Shown: positions 17,200 through 26,812, counted from the stretch's first letter. The stretch: 28,746 nucleotides of DNA from Priapulus caudatus (GCF_000485595.1 NW_014577420.1:220111-248856); one strand, 5' to 3'. The notes: generated by a model from the sequence alone, not told the origin. Numbers and translations: made by a program.

Positions 17200-19400
17200 T
17201 GGTAGGGGCATCCACCCGATAGTACGTTGACTAAAAATGGCGTCCATGCCACTACCTCGCCTGTGTTCGGCGTTCTGGTGATGAGCAGCTGCACGACAAT
17301 GCACTGTCTTGCAGCCTGCAGTCATGTTGCCCTGGCCATTCATTCTGTCTGGCATCCACAAACACCAACTGTTGAGGAAGAACGCTCAGGTGCGAACAGG
17401 GATGTCCCATTCCCACAGCGTGTCTAGACTGCCATCTGAGATTGCCATCCCCATTTAGTAGGAGCAAGGCTGTTGCCGACTCACATTCTTGCGAACAGTC
17501 TAGATATGTCCCAGTGTATGGATTGTGTGCTTTGCTGGCCGCACTTGTTGGGGGTAAGCTTGCGAGTTGAATGAAGAACTCAATCAGGCGTGGCGGCCTA
17601 TTGATGCACGCCTTGTATGCGCAATGTTGCCGATATATATGCCAACGTTTCAACTTTGTCTGCTCCATACAGCGCAAGGATGAATGCTTCTCCGGCTTGT
17701 TTCACCTCTTCGTGTGTGCTTCGGTTGTTGGTGAATATAGTGAATATATCTGTATTCTGACAGATATATCTTGGTATATGTCTGTACCAACAAGAACAAC
17801 CGGTTGCTGCTCAGACTCTGCTAGATCTAACGCTTGTTTCTGAAACAATCAGTGTGTCGGCATCTGCCTCTGCTTGCTTGACACGTATTCCAGCCATCAA
17901 CATTTTATTGCATAGAGCTTGAATGAACTTCATCTTGTTATTGATGTTAGCAAAGAATGCAGCCTGGGTTGTAGTAGTAGTCATGTCATCACCGGGTATG
18001 ATGTCTCTGGAAGTGTTTTTGCTGGCCCGTCGTCTCTATTCAGCTTCTTTTGTGGATCCCCATATCCTTCAAACACCACGGTTTTTTGAGCTCCGTAATG
18101 CCTCAGGATTTACGAAATGTACGACTGATGCACCTCAGTATAGGTAGACGGTTTAGACCAGACAACAGATTAGAGAAAGTGACCGCCATCTAGAACATAG
18201 ATGCAATTTTCAGGTAGGTTGGTTGGTTGCGTGAATTCTTTCAACAGAAGTCCCAAAGAACTCTGTTGGTATTCGCATCACACCATCTTGAAGAGCGAAA
18301 GTGGCTGGGGAGCAAGTTCATACGCAAGAAGGATTTCATCTCTGAGCTGTTGTCAGGACACGTGATTCTATTGAAGAGTAGAGATGGATTCACTTCAACT
18401 TGCTGTCCTCTGACTCGCACCATCTTATCTGTAGCACCGATCGTCTTCACTTTGTCATCACGGCATAGAGTGATGTCTGTGAACCTTTTCCCTGACATTT
18501 CTGATGCTGCCTTTTCACCAATTTCTACAGCATTGTCACAGTTGGCAGATGTATCCGCAACGACTCCGGTGGACAATGACATCAGTTGATCAGGTTCATA
18601 GCACGCAAATGGTGGATGTGCTTCCAGCCATCCAAGAAACACACATCGATGCTTGTTATCTCTCGACTGGGTATAGTTTGCAACATGTTTTTATGTTGCT
18701 CTGATGTACAGGTGTGTACTCCTGTGAACTTCTCAAGTGCATCACAGAACGGAACACAGCGAGGTAGCTAGTTCATGGACCCATTACAGTTTACCACTCC
18801 AGTTACAAGTTACCACTCCAGAATGAGTCCCTGTGACGAATGGTGAAGTACCCCTTCTCTGTGAATAGACTGTACTCATCAGTTGGCATGGTTTTCTCCA
18901 AATCATCCATCTGTTGTAAATACAAGCCTGGCAGATTTGGCATAGGGTAGAGTCTTGCCAGCATGAAAATGTGGAATCATTTTCTCACACAGTAGAGATG
19001 GAGCGTCCAGTCCCCTGTCCTTTCAGCTCGAATGAAATGTTGTAGAAGACCCAATTGTTGGATGTACTGTACCCACAGCTTAACGGTTCTGCTCTGACTT
19101 GAAGTATATTCAAGGAGTTGTGAAATGATCTGGCTCAACTGCTTCACACACTCCTCCTCTGCTACGTCGGTGGCAGCTGTTGTCAAGAAAGGCCTTGCTT
19201 ACACAGGTGTCTGAGTTGGTCTTTGTCAACACTATCCAATGTGCCTGGTGCATCTATCAAGACACTTATGAGAGCAGCTGAAGTGAGGATGTAAGCACGT
19301 ACGGCGTGGGAAAAGGCATGTCCAGACATCATATGTAGTATGGATCCCTTAGCATAGACTGTAGATTTCGACCCTTTCAAAGTATTGAAAAATGGCGGCC
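17200..19400 (-). pseudogene. Element-borne gene of an unnamed multi-copy animal family
   Basis: On the minus strand three open stretches run in order but in different frames. They contain MMSGHAFSHAVRAYILTSAA, then SRTVKLWVQYIQQLG and FIRAERTGDWTLHLYCVRK, then VNPSLLFNRITC with SSEMKSFL. The last part has LPPTSAASKAH and a Cys/His patch (GCKTVHC). I recognise this order from an uncharacterised protein family present in many copies in invertebrate genomes. The Cys/His patch sits where that family has a Cys-rich tail. Its function is unknown to me and I assign none. Frameshifts and a stop at about 18770 break this copy, or the sequence is unpolished. Confidence 0.55.
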
Positions 19401-19775
19401 ATCTTGGATTAGGGTACTTGCATCACTTGAAACCTCACAAAAAGTACCTAAGTAGATTCCTTGGGCATTAAAACATATAATTAGACATTTAATTCATGTT
19501 TCTAGCTCGACTGGAGCCAGAGTTATGGGAAAAACCCTAAATAACGGCAATTTTGGACGCCATCTTGGATTCTGGAAAACGCACAAGGGGGATTTCGCGG
19601 GACTTTTTAGTATGTTATTCTACACCTTTTTCTAAACCTATCCTGAAAAATTCTCGCTTGATTTTGAAAAGTGTCCGGGTTGGCCATATTTGAGCTAAAA
19701 AATCTTGGAGCAGCGAGATGGGAACTTGTTGCTAGTACAACGCCAACGGTAGGCCTACATGCATACACATGATTA

Positions 19776-20274
19776 GGCATGAGAATGAAAATCCGGTTTA
19801 CCGTCCAAGGAATTTAAAAAGTGATGAGGCTTTTTTCATTATTCATTATTATTATTTAATTTTTCAGGCTGAAATACAGTGAAATACAGTACAGACAATA
19901 AACAATCTAGCCGCCCCTCTTTATTATTCATTATTTTATTTTTCAGGCTGAAATTTTTTTCATTTTCACGTTCGCGAATTTTCGGTTTGAAGTCGTCAAT
20001 CTTCGGGTTTTCGACAAATCTTTATTCCGGCGCCCTGATATATGTCTAGCGGTTAGAAAAGTGGCATGTACAATCGCGGACTGCCCAAAGCTTGTAAAAA
20101 TCCATCAGAATTGCTGTTTAGGCTAAGTACACCTTGTGATTAGTCTATTATGTTTCAGTGAGGGAATTTTTTTCCAAATAATGAAATTTTTGGTAAATAA
20201 TGACTTTTTTGCGGCGGACAAAGCGGCATCCGGGCGGGTGGACGGTAAACCGGATTTTTTCATTCTCCATGGCC
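19776..20274. mobile_element. PIF/Harbinger-type MITE
   Basis: GGCATGAGAATGAAAATCCG then GTTTACCGTCC at the left end faces the reverse complement at 20240-20274, giving about 30-bp inverted ends. A 3-bp TTA flanks both sides (19773-19775 and 20275-20277), the duplication type of PIF/Harbinger elements. The 499-bp body has no transposase. It carries an internal near-duplicate around TTTTTCAGGCTGAAAT at about 19860 and 19940. Confidence 0.82.
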
Positions 20275-20277
20275 TTA

Positions 20278-20849
20278 TGATACGGCCGTAAAAACCCATT
20301 CACGCACTTGCAACATGAAACCCCGTATCTACTTCACTCCACGCAATGAAAAGCTCACATGATCACATTGAATGGCACAATTAATTACACTAATAACAAT
20401 ACTATGAGTAGTTATTTAAGATTTATCTTGCCTGAGCGCCGATTCGCCTGTGTTGTCTGCTTAGATTTGCACAAAAATGGCCGCCCACGCACAAGTCGCC
20501 ATACTCTTTTTCTAGTTAATAATTGTTCGTAGAGATGGCAGCACTTACCGATCACAATGGCGACCTGCCGAAGTGATCCCTTCTGAGGTGTTGTTGTCGT
20601 TGAAATGTTGCTTTAGTAACGTTGTCATGCAAAATAAAGCCAGTGACATAGCGCACGTCGTCTTCGCCACATGGGAAACCCCCCCGGTAAGAGGAAAATG
20701 TCACATTCCTTACGGCGCAGAGGAAAATGGCACATTCCTTAGTTACTGCGGTTTCGGAGGAGATACGTCAAATTACGCGCGGCCGTTAGACTTCGACGTG
20801 GATATTTCGTCCGAGATCGGACATCTGTTCGTATGCCGCTATTCGTCGA
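20278..20849. other. Non-coding region upstream of ACOT9
   Basis: A 95-codon frame at 20573-20860 has no recognised homology. The words GAGGAAAATG and CACATTCCTTA are each repeated around 20692-20745. No convincing gene or element was seen. Confidence 0.35.
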
Positions 20850-21120
20850 GCAGTTGTTGATGTAGCGTGCCGCAGGCGCACGGCCTCTAGTGCCGGAGAT
20901 AGGATGTGTGAAGGGGGGATCGGCGGGGGGGTTTCCCCCCAGCAATTTTTAAATCTAGACGCTCTAAATTTTATATATATATTATATTACTATTAGCTTA
21001 TATTTTGCCTTTAGGCTTTTGCCTTGCGTTTTGCTACGCAGCCCTACGGCTGTGACGCCCTGCATACATGCGTTGCGTATGTGTTATACACCATAGATAG
21101 TGTTTGGTACTATCATTCGC

Positions 21121-21128
21121 CTATAAGC
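21121..21128 (+). promoter_or_regulatory. ACOT9 TATA-like box
   Basis: CTATAAGC lies about 300 bp upstream of the ATG exon. The other copy has TATATAAG at the same place. It is a candidate core promoter element. Confidence 0.35.
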
Positions 21129-21425
21129 AAAACCGAGTCCGTCTCTCAAGTGTTTCCAGTGTGTTGCTTCCGGTCGCCGCTGTGTAGCGCCATAGCGTGA
21201 GGTGGGCGTGAGGTGGGTACAGGTGGGGGTCATCAAATATGCGCAATCAATAACAGACGTCATTCATTCCATTTGTCAATCATTGACGAAAACACGCGCA
21301 GGTTTCCCGAAGTAATACACATTCGAGAGACGGACGCAGTAAACAGTGATCTCGAGGCGGTTTTCGGTGAAAATACCAGATTTTCACCGCCTCATTATCT
21401 TCAGCGTAGGGGCCATCGTAGGGAC

Positions 21426-21449
21426 ATGCGGTTTGTTTATATGAACAAG
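21426..21449 (+). CDS. ACOT9: ACOT9 candidate exon 1 (MRFVYMNK)
   Basis: ATG is followed by eight codons and a GTAAGA donor (21450), phase 0, which joins in frame to exon 22731. If used, it adds 21 residues upstream of the presequence-like Met in exon 2. The alternative is a non-coding first exon with translation starting at 22761. Confidence 0.4.
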
Positions 21450-24400
21450 GTAAGACAGCTAATCAATAATACTGCGCAAGGATCGTCAAAATAAAACGGG
21501 AAAAGTTTATTAATTCGACTAATACTGCAGCATGGTTTCAGCATTTACCCTTGTACGCTCTCCTTCTTTATCTGCTCTTGATATCATGCTCATGATAATT
21601 AATAATATTTATGGCAGTTGGATGTTTATGCCGAATATGAGTCACGACATACTGCAAAACAAATATTATATGATACTTGATAGCTTTGTGCTCATGCACT
21701 GATGAGGGCTTTCTGTGCGACGCAACGCGGGAAGAACCTGCTCTCACGTCACAGGCCGTTTCCCGCCAGGTTGGCCGGTTTGGCAGAAGATTTGATTTTC
21801 AACATTCATAGACCCAACATAAAGACGTGTTTAAATTATCACAGAGGCAACTAAAAAACATACGAATGCTTTGGTTATTTACGTTTTGATACTACTAGCG
21901 CTGATAGGTCTATGTCCCCCAGATTACTGCCGGAATTGTACCCTGGTAACTATCTAGCTGATAATGGTTAGGGGTAGGGTTAGGGTTATGGTTAGAGTTA
22001 GGGTTAGGGTTAGGTAGTAGGCGTAGGCGACTCCTTAGACTCGTTAGTGGAGTAGGCGAGTTACGGTCCGGCATATTAGATAGTAGTATTTAGTACCAGG
22101 GTACGTTCCGGCAGTACCCTGGGGGACATAGACCCTATCAGCCATACTAGCATCAAATAATTGTGGCAACAGCCGCGCGCGTCACCCGAGACATTCACAA
22201 CAGCAGTTGAGAACTTTTACAATCGGTCCTGCTGATAATTGCCACTCCCCCTTTTTCCGGTGCCACTAGTCTATAGGCCTGCACTTACGGCTACAGTAAT
22301 TCAGGCTCTAGTGTATGAATTGGCTCATTCATGAATCAGACAACTTATTAATTAGTACTATTCATCAACTAGCACCAAGAAACTGTTATTCGTTGAAGCC
22401 ATAATGTGTTTTGGCTTTCTTCTTGCTGCCTATATGCTGCCACCATATTATCAGGAGTGGATAATAGGGATCTCTATTATCCACTCCTGATATTATCAGG
22501 GTTGATAGGCCTAGTGGGAGTGGGTTCCTCCCAAAGAAATTTAGATGTGGTAAGTAAAACCACTTGATTATTATACCTGTGATTTAGCAATCCAGTATTT
22601 TAAAAATGCTCTCAATGTACATGTAAGATGCCAGATTCGTTGTTTCACTTATTCTATAAGACTAATTATAGAATGGGAATTATTTTCGTATTCACAACAC
22701 AGTAACTGTATATCTCTACACATGTTTTAGGAGTCTTTTAATGAAGGCGAACTCGTCCGGCTTATGGGGAAGTGTACATGCAAATATATTGTCCAGTTGC
22801 TGCCACGTCTGTATTCAAGTATGCGTGATACTAAAAATACCAACGCATTTCAAGAGCGTATGTATACTAATTATTTAATAAATGTATTTTTCTATTTTGT
22901 ACATACAGATGAACCTAGTATTTAAGATTGAAATATTTCACTGTAGGCTCTGTTTGCATGAATACGTTGTTTTTCCCCATATTTTGTTAAAACGAGTTGA
23001 AAGCTCTATCAAAAACAGTCAATTCTCCAAATACTGACTACCTTGGGACAATCCATTTAGTTTGGGTTTCTCCTAAAGTTAAGTTTAGAAGGGGGCATCT
23101 TGTATGTCTCAGATGGCGTTGACTTGAAACTTACAAAAGTCGTTGGCTTAACTTGAGATTCTGTTTTGTGAGCATTCGGAATTTGACGAGTGACTGTATA
23201 CCTAAGAATGTTGAAGATGCATTGACACTTGGCTGAAAAATTATAAGCATGTAAAAAAACATACCTATTGTTTTCTCATAATTACCAATCACATTGCTAA
23301 TTGGATATTCAACAGCAACACTATTAATATTGATTCAGTAATGTACGTTCTGTTTCATCACCATATTCAGTTCGTGGTGAATGAGTCGAGTAGTGAAGCA
23401 ACAGACAATGCTAGGTAAGTTCCACTGTTAAAGTTAGAGCAATACCTAGTTGCAGGCGATATTATATCTGAATATCATGGGTTCTGGTGATTAGATATTA
23501 CTATACTTATATATATATATATATCAAGAGTGCATAATAGAGATTAATCTCTATTATGCACTTGATATACTATATATATATATATATACATATATATACT
23601 ATGTATTTATCTGTGTGTGTGTGCGTGTGCATGTGCGTGTGTGCATATGTGCTTGTCAGTTGTGTGCGTGCGTGTATTTTGTACAATTGGGAATTCTGGC
23701 TATTTGAAAAGCATTCAATCAAGTCTGTAGTATGACACGTTATGACTGATAAGTAATAGTGACATAATTTGACATGGGAAAAAATTTAACCGCATAATTG
23801 ATTACTTCAGAAAATTCAATTGATTCCCTCCCTCGTTTTCAAACAAAAGGAAGTGTATGTTCATAACGTTTTCATTGTTTATCATTCGGTGAACAGTGAA
23901 GCTGTCACTCTCTCACCAACGCTTGCAAACGCTGGAGCCACGGTACATGCGCGACAGCCATTCAGAGGCCTTGATTCCTCTCGGAAGCGACAAAGAGCTG
24001 AGAAAGAAATATGTTACTCCGACGAGCCCTAATCGGGCGCGCTTTGGCCGGATCTTGGAGGATCTTGATTCAATGGCCGGTGAGTTTAGCTGTTATCTGA
24101 CAAACACGTTGTTTCGTGTATGTTGATCGTGTGTATAATGCCCTAATAACAATTATGTACCTGGTATTTGTAGCAGTACTGCAGCATAACCTCAAACCTC
24201 GTAGGTATATAGAACACATGTATTTATTTTTATTTTCATGGCACTACTATAGTTATATATTTTTTGTTCTTTCTCATCCAAGTATAGTATTACCTTACTT
24301 GCTATGATGAGCCTGTACTGGTATAATTTTTCACTGTAGCAGGTTGGGCTTGTACAGGATTATTTGCATAGAACATATTTAAATATGACAACCTGTTTTT

Positions 24401-25163
24401 TATGCTTTCAGGTCATGTTTTGTTTTACATTCAATAAAAATCTGATGAAAATCAATGCATTGCCTTTGTTACGGCTCTGGTAGATAGAATAGGTAAGTTT
24501 ACCTTTTTTTACCAACTTTGCATTTTTCTTCTTTCTACCAACCTCTCTATATATGTTCAAAGCTCTTACGTTATCGACCGCGAGCTGGCAAACGTTTCAA
24601 CATATGACCCATAGCGTGCGCGCGGGGCGACGCGGATATGCAGTTTGCATGTATTCCATGCCGTCTGCGTGGCGCCTAAAGCAAAAACGTGCTCTCCCCT
24701 TAGGGTGGAGGGACACACCCCCGATTGCTGTTCTCTGATTGGCCACTTTGCAAAAAAACGTCCAACTCGCCTACTTCAAGTTGGCGAAATTATATAGAAC
24801 GTTCTAATCCTCTGACCGACTCGCTGCTATCGATCGGTTGGATGTATGACTTTTGCATTTACACTGCCGATTGTCAGTTGCCAAATTTCCAAGTTCGTAC
24901 ATTTCGGCAATTCGGCAACTCAAAATCGTCAGTGTAAACCCAGGCTTTGCAAACTCTGTTGCACACTTGGTTTGTATTTACTCGTGTAGTATCCAACTTT
25001 CTGTGATTTGAAGCTGTTCTTAATTTATCTGCTGTGCCCTTGATACTCTTATATTTTAGATATGCATAACACGGATCTAGTTGTTGATCAAGACATCAAA
25101 CTAAAAGGCCATGTCAGTTGGGTTGGCAAAACCTCAATGGACATTAATATGGAGGTTGAACAG
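21426..25163 (+). CDS. ACOT9: ACOT9, 5' half: mitochondrial acyl-CoA thioesterase
   Basis: ACOT9 hydrolyses acyl-CoA to free fatty acid and CoA in mitochondria. It has two hotdog domains; only the N-terminus and the start of the first domain are present. Exons: 21426-21449, 22731-22857, 23371-23414, 23897-24079, 24412-24492, 25060-25163. Family landmarks: FQELRGEMSRVV (vertebrate IHEVRDKLREIV), MRDSHSEALIPLGSD, RFGRILEDLDS, VTALVDRIDM and GHVSWVGKTSM. The exon-2 product from Met 22761 is basic and Ser/Arg-containing (KYIVQLLPRLYSSMR), like a presequence with an RLY|SS cleavage motif. Single-base deletions are suspected in exons 3 and 5. After 25163 the gene stops: the next sequence repeats exons 2-3. 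Confidence 0.85.
21900..22142. mobile_element. TTAGGG-bearing MITE, copy 3 (complete)
   Basis: The inverted ends are about 46 bp: GCTGATAGGTCTATGTCCCC at the left faces GGGGGACATAGACCCTATC then AGC at the right, with ACTGCCGGAA / TTCCGGCAGT inside. The interior is a run of GGTTAGGG-type units, then GTAGGCGACTCC and GTGGAGTAGGCGAG. Outside the ends the flanks also stay weakly complementary (TTTGATACTA against TAGCATCAAA). It lies in the first ACOT9 intron. Confidence 0.9.
22449..22492. repeat. Perfect 19-bp hairpin
   Basis: TATCAGGAGTGGATAATAG and its exact reverse complement flank a 6-base loop (GGATCT). ATATTATCAGG occurs directly repeated on both sides. The identical structure is at 25584-25627. 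A related but different hairpin is at 23522-23567. Confidence 0.9.
22731..22857 (+). CDS. ACOT9: ACOT9 exon 2: mitochondrial presequence
   Basis: The acceptor TGTTTTAG ends at 22730 and the donor GTATGT starts at 22858. It enters in phase 0 and leaves in phase 1. It reads ESFNEGELVRL, then MGKCTCKYIVQLLPRLYSSM, then RDTKNTNAFQE. The stretch from the internal Met is basic, with hydrophobic residues and an RLYSS motif typical of matrix presequences. A second copy is at 25867-25988. Confidence 0.7.
23371..23414 (+). CDS. ACOT9: ACOT9 exon 3: LRGEMSRVV
   Basis: The acceptor ATATTCAG ends at 23370 and a consensus GTAAGT donor starts at 23415. In this copy the frame hits a stop (GGT GAA TGA). The copy at 26504 has one more A (GAAATG) and reads LRGEMSRVVKQQT, matching the vertebrate VRDKLREIV segment. 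I infer a one-base deletion here. Confidence 0.65.
23500..23690. repeat. TA tract, palindrome and TG/CG-rich tract
   Basis: (TA)n flanks a palindrome at 23522-23567 (arms of 23 and 21 bases, two-base bulge, 2-base loop). It is followed by TGTGTGTGCGTG-type repeats to about 23680. The palindrome shares ATAATAGAGAT with the hairpin at 22449, so the two look like relatives. Confidence 0.85.
23897..24079 (+). CDS. ACOT9: ACOT9 exon 4: RFGRILEDLDS
   Basis: The acceptor is GAACAG ending at 23896 (an alternative AG at 23901 gives the same frame); the donor GTGAGT starts at 24080, phase 1. It reads YMRDSHSEALIPLGSDKELR, then KKYVTPTSPNRARFGRILED and LDSMA. This is the signature block before the first hotdog domain of ACOT9: MRDS, PLGS, LR.KY and RFGRILEDLDS are all in place. 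Confidence 0.93.
24412..24492 (+). CDS. ACOT9: ACOT9 exon 5, with frame breaks
   Basis: The acceptor GCTTTCAG ends at 24411; a consensus GTAAGT donor starts at 24493. It opens HVLFYI, continues in a second frame as NKNLMKINALPL, and closes in a third as VTALVDRI. This parallels the vertebrate VLICYMHN...LSIVTALVDKI. Two single-base losses (around 24436 and 24467) would explain both shifts. The exon ends in phase 1, as the next exon needs. Confidence 0.8.
24600..24830 (+). promoter_or_regulatory. Promoter-like motif cluster inside ACOT9 intron
   Basis: In order: CTGATTGGCC (reverse CCAAT box, about 24736), ATTATATAGAA (TATA-like, about 24790) and AGAACGTTCTA (palindromic GAA..TTC heat-shock-element pair, about 24796). 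This is suggestive of a promoter or transposon LTR-like fragment; there is no downstream gene of its own that I can see. Confidence 0.3.
24858..24938. repeat. Short foldback element
   Basis: TTTACACTGCCGATTGTCAG then TTGCC pairs imperfectly with GGCAACTCAAAATCGTC then AGTGTAAA. This gives about 25-30 bp arms around a ~20-bp centre, within the ACOT9 intron. CAGTGTAAAC-type termini are common in MITEs, but no target duplication was identified. Confidence 0.65.
25060..25163 (+). CDS. ACOT9: ACOT9 exon 6: GHVSWVGKTSM hotdog segment
   Basis: The acceptor ATTTTAG ends at 25059; the donor is GTAGAA at 25164. Two bases complete Asp, then 34 codons follow: MHNTDLVVDQDIKLKGHVSW and VGKTSMDINMEVEQ. QDIK..GHVSWVGKTSM is nearly identical to the vertebrate first hotdog domain. 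The following ACOT9 exons are not in the window. Confidence 0.93.
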
Positions 25164-25866
25164 GTAGAAAAAACATGATAGTTTTTTCAAACCTTTTGAC
25201 GGCTCCGTAGAAATCTTGTATTACTTTGTAATAACCCAACACTGAAAAAATTTCACATCCTCATAGACCCTATCAGCCATACTAGCATCAAATAATTGTG
25301 GCAACAGCCGCGCGCGTCACCCAAGACATTCACAACAGCAGTTGAGAACTTTTACAATCGGTCCTGCTGATAATTGCCACTCCCCCTTTTTCCGGTGCAC
25401 TAGTCTATAGGCCTGCACTTACGGGCTACAGTAATTCAGGCTCTAGTGTATGAATTGGCTCGTTCATGAATCAGACAACTTATTAATTAGTACTATTCAT
25501 CAACTAGCACCAAGAAACTGTTATTCGTTGAAGCCATAATGTGTTTTGGCTTTCTTCTTGCTGCCTATATGCTGCCACCATATTATCAGGAGTGGATAAT
25601 AGGGATCTCTATTATCCACTCCTGATATTATCAGGGTTGATAGGCCTAGTGGGAGTGGGTTCCTCCCAAAGAAATTTAGATGTGGTAATTAAACCACTTG
25701 ATTATTACCTGTGATTTAGCAATCCAGTATTTTAAAAATGCTCTCAATGTACATGTAAAGATGGCCAGATTCGTTGTTTCACTTATTCTATAAGACTAAT
25801 TATAGAATTGGTAATTATTTTCGTATTCACAACACAGTAACTGTATATCTCTACACATGTTTTTAG

Positions 25867-25988
25867 GAGTCTTTTAATGAAGGGAACTCGTCCAGTTATG
25901 GGGAAGTGTACATGCAAATATCTTGTCCCAGTTGCTGCACGTCTGTATTCAAGTATGGTGAATACTAAAATACCAACGATCCAAGAGC
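25867..25988 (+). pseudogene. ACOT9: ACOT9 exon 2, duplicate copy
   Basis: This is the same splice-site context as 22731-22857 but five bases shorter. Missing bases (for example GAAGGGAACTCGTC against GAAGGCGAACTCGTC) break the frame. It lies downstream of ACOT9 exon 6, out of order, so it cannot be used as exon 2 of the gene as laid out here. Confidence 0.7.
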
Positions 25989-26503
25989 GTATGTATACTA
26001 ATTATTTAATAAATGTCTTTTTCTATTTTGTTACATACAGATGCACCTAGTACTTAAGATTGAAATATTTCACTGTAGCTCTGTTTGCATGAATACGTTG
26101 TTTTTCCCCATATTTTTGTAAAAACGAGTTGAAAGGTCTATCAAAAACAGTCAATTCTCCAAATACTGACTACCCTCGGGACAATCCATTTAGTTTGGGT
26201 TTCTCCTAAAGTTAAGTTTAGAAGGGGGCATCTTGTATGTCTCAGATGGCGTTGTACTTGAAACTTACAAAGTCGTCTGGCTTAACTTGAGATTCTGTTT
26301 AGTGGGCATTCGGAATTTGACGAGATGACTGTATACCTAAGAATGTTGAAGATGCATAGACACTTGGTGAAAAATTATAAGCATGTAAAAATACATACCT
26401 ATTGTTTTCTCATAATTACCAATCACATTGCTAATTGGATATTCAACCAGCAACACTATTAATGTTGATTCAGTAATGTTCATGTTTCATCACCCATATT
26501 CAG

Positions 26504-26549
26504 TTCGTGGTGAAATGAGTCGAGTAGTGAAGCAACAGACAATGGCTAG
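26504..26549 (+). pseudogene. ACOT9: ACOT9 exon 3, duplicate copy
   Basis: The acceptor ATATTCAG ends at 26503; the donor GTAAGT starts at 26550. This copy reads through as LRGEMSRVVKQQTMAR when entered in phase 1. It has two more bases than 23371-23414. It is probably the more accurate version of the exon although it sits out of order. Confidence 0.65.
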
Positions 26550-26812
26550 GTAAGTTCCACTGTTAAAGTTTAGAGCAATACCTAGTAAGTTGCATGGCGA
26601 TATTATATCTGAATATCATGGGTTTCTGTTTGATTAGTATATACTATACTATATATATATATATCAAGAGTGCATAATAAGTAGATATCTTCCTTACAAG
26701 TAAGAAAACTAGTTAGTTACCTAAACCACTTTGCTGATGGAGTCAAGTAAATATTTTCTGCATGTGTATAAGCCACACAAACTATTTTCATTTTTCTTTT
26801 TTCTTTTTACAG

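Larger units (their letters stand above)
16094..19708. mobile_element. 3.6-kb element with ~1-kb inverted ends
   Basis: CCAAGATTTTTTAGCT at 16094-16109 faces AGCTAAAAAATCTTGG at 19693-19708. The similarity continues inward: 16094 to about 17135 matches the reverse complement of about 18800-19708. The left arm is about 130 bp longer because of scattered one-base gains. The centre is unique and holds the rest of a minus-strand gene. This is either a DNA transposon with long inverted ends or two copies in opposite orientation, the left one truncated. No clear target duplication was found. Confidence 0.7.
20850..23540 (+). repeat. ACOT9 5' region, full copy of a triplicated segment
   Basis: The left half (20850-22135) also occurs at 12930-14213 and the right half (22127-23540) at 25262-26679. 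The halves meet in the right inverted end of the MITE at 22127-22142. Only this copy has both halves, and only here do the exons continue into ACOT9 exons 23897-25163. Confidence 0.85.
25262..26679 (+). repeat. ACOT9 exons 2-3 region, second copy
   Basis: It matches 22127-23540 along its length with scattered indels. It starts exactly with the right inverted end of the TTAGGG-bearing MITE (CATAGACCCTATCAGC) although the MITE itself is absent. It stops in the left arm of the palindrome found at 23522. It is directly followed by the second UBAC2 tail. Confidence 0.9.

Noticed and set aside
16094-19708. Inverted repeat as a missed-adapter palindromic read
   Set aside because: Such artefacts have almost no spacer. 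Here about 1.6 kb of unique sequence separates the arms and completes the gene of the right arm.
12930-22135. Pair of direct repeats as LTRs of a retrotransposon
   Set aside because: The unit carries an exon with donor that continues into ACOT9 exons in one copy, has no TG...CA ends, and the interior has no gag/pol signature, primer-binding site or polypurine tract.
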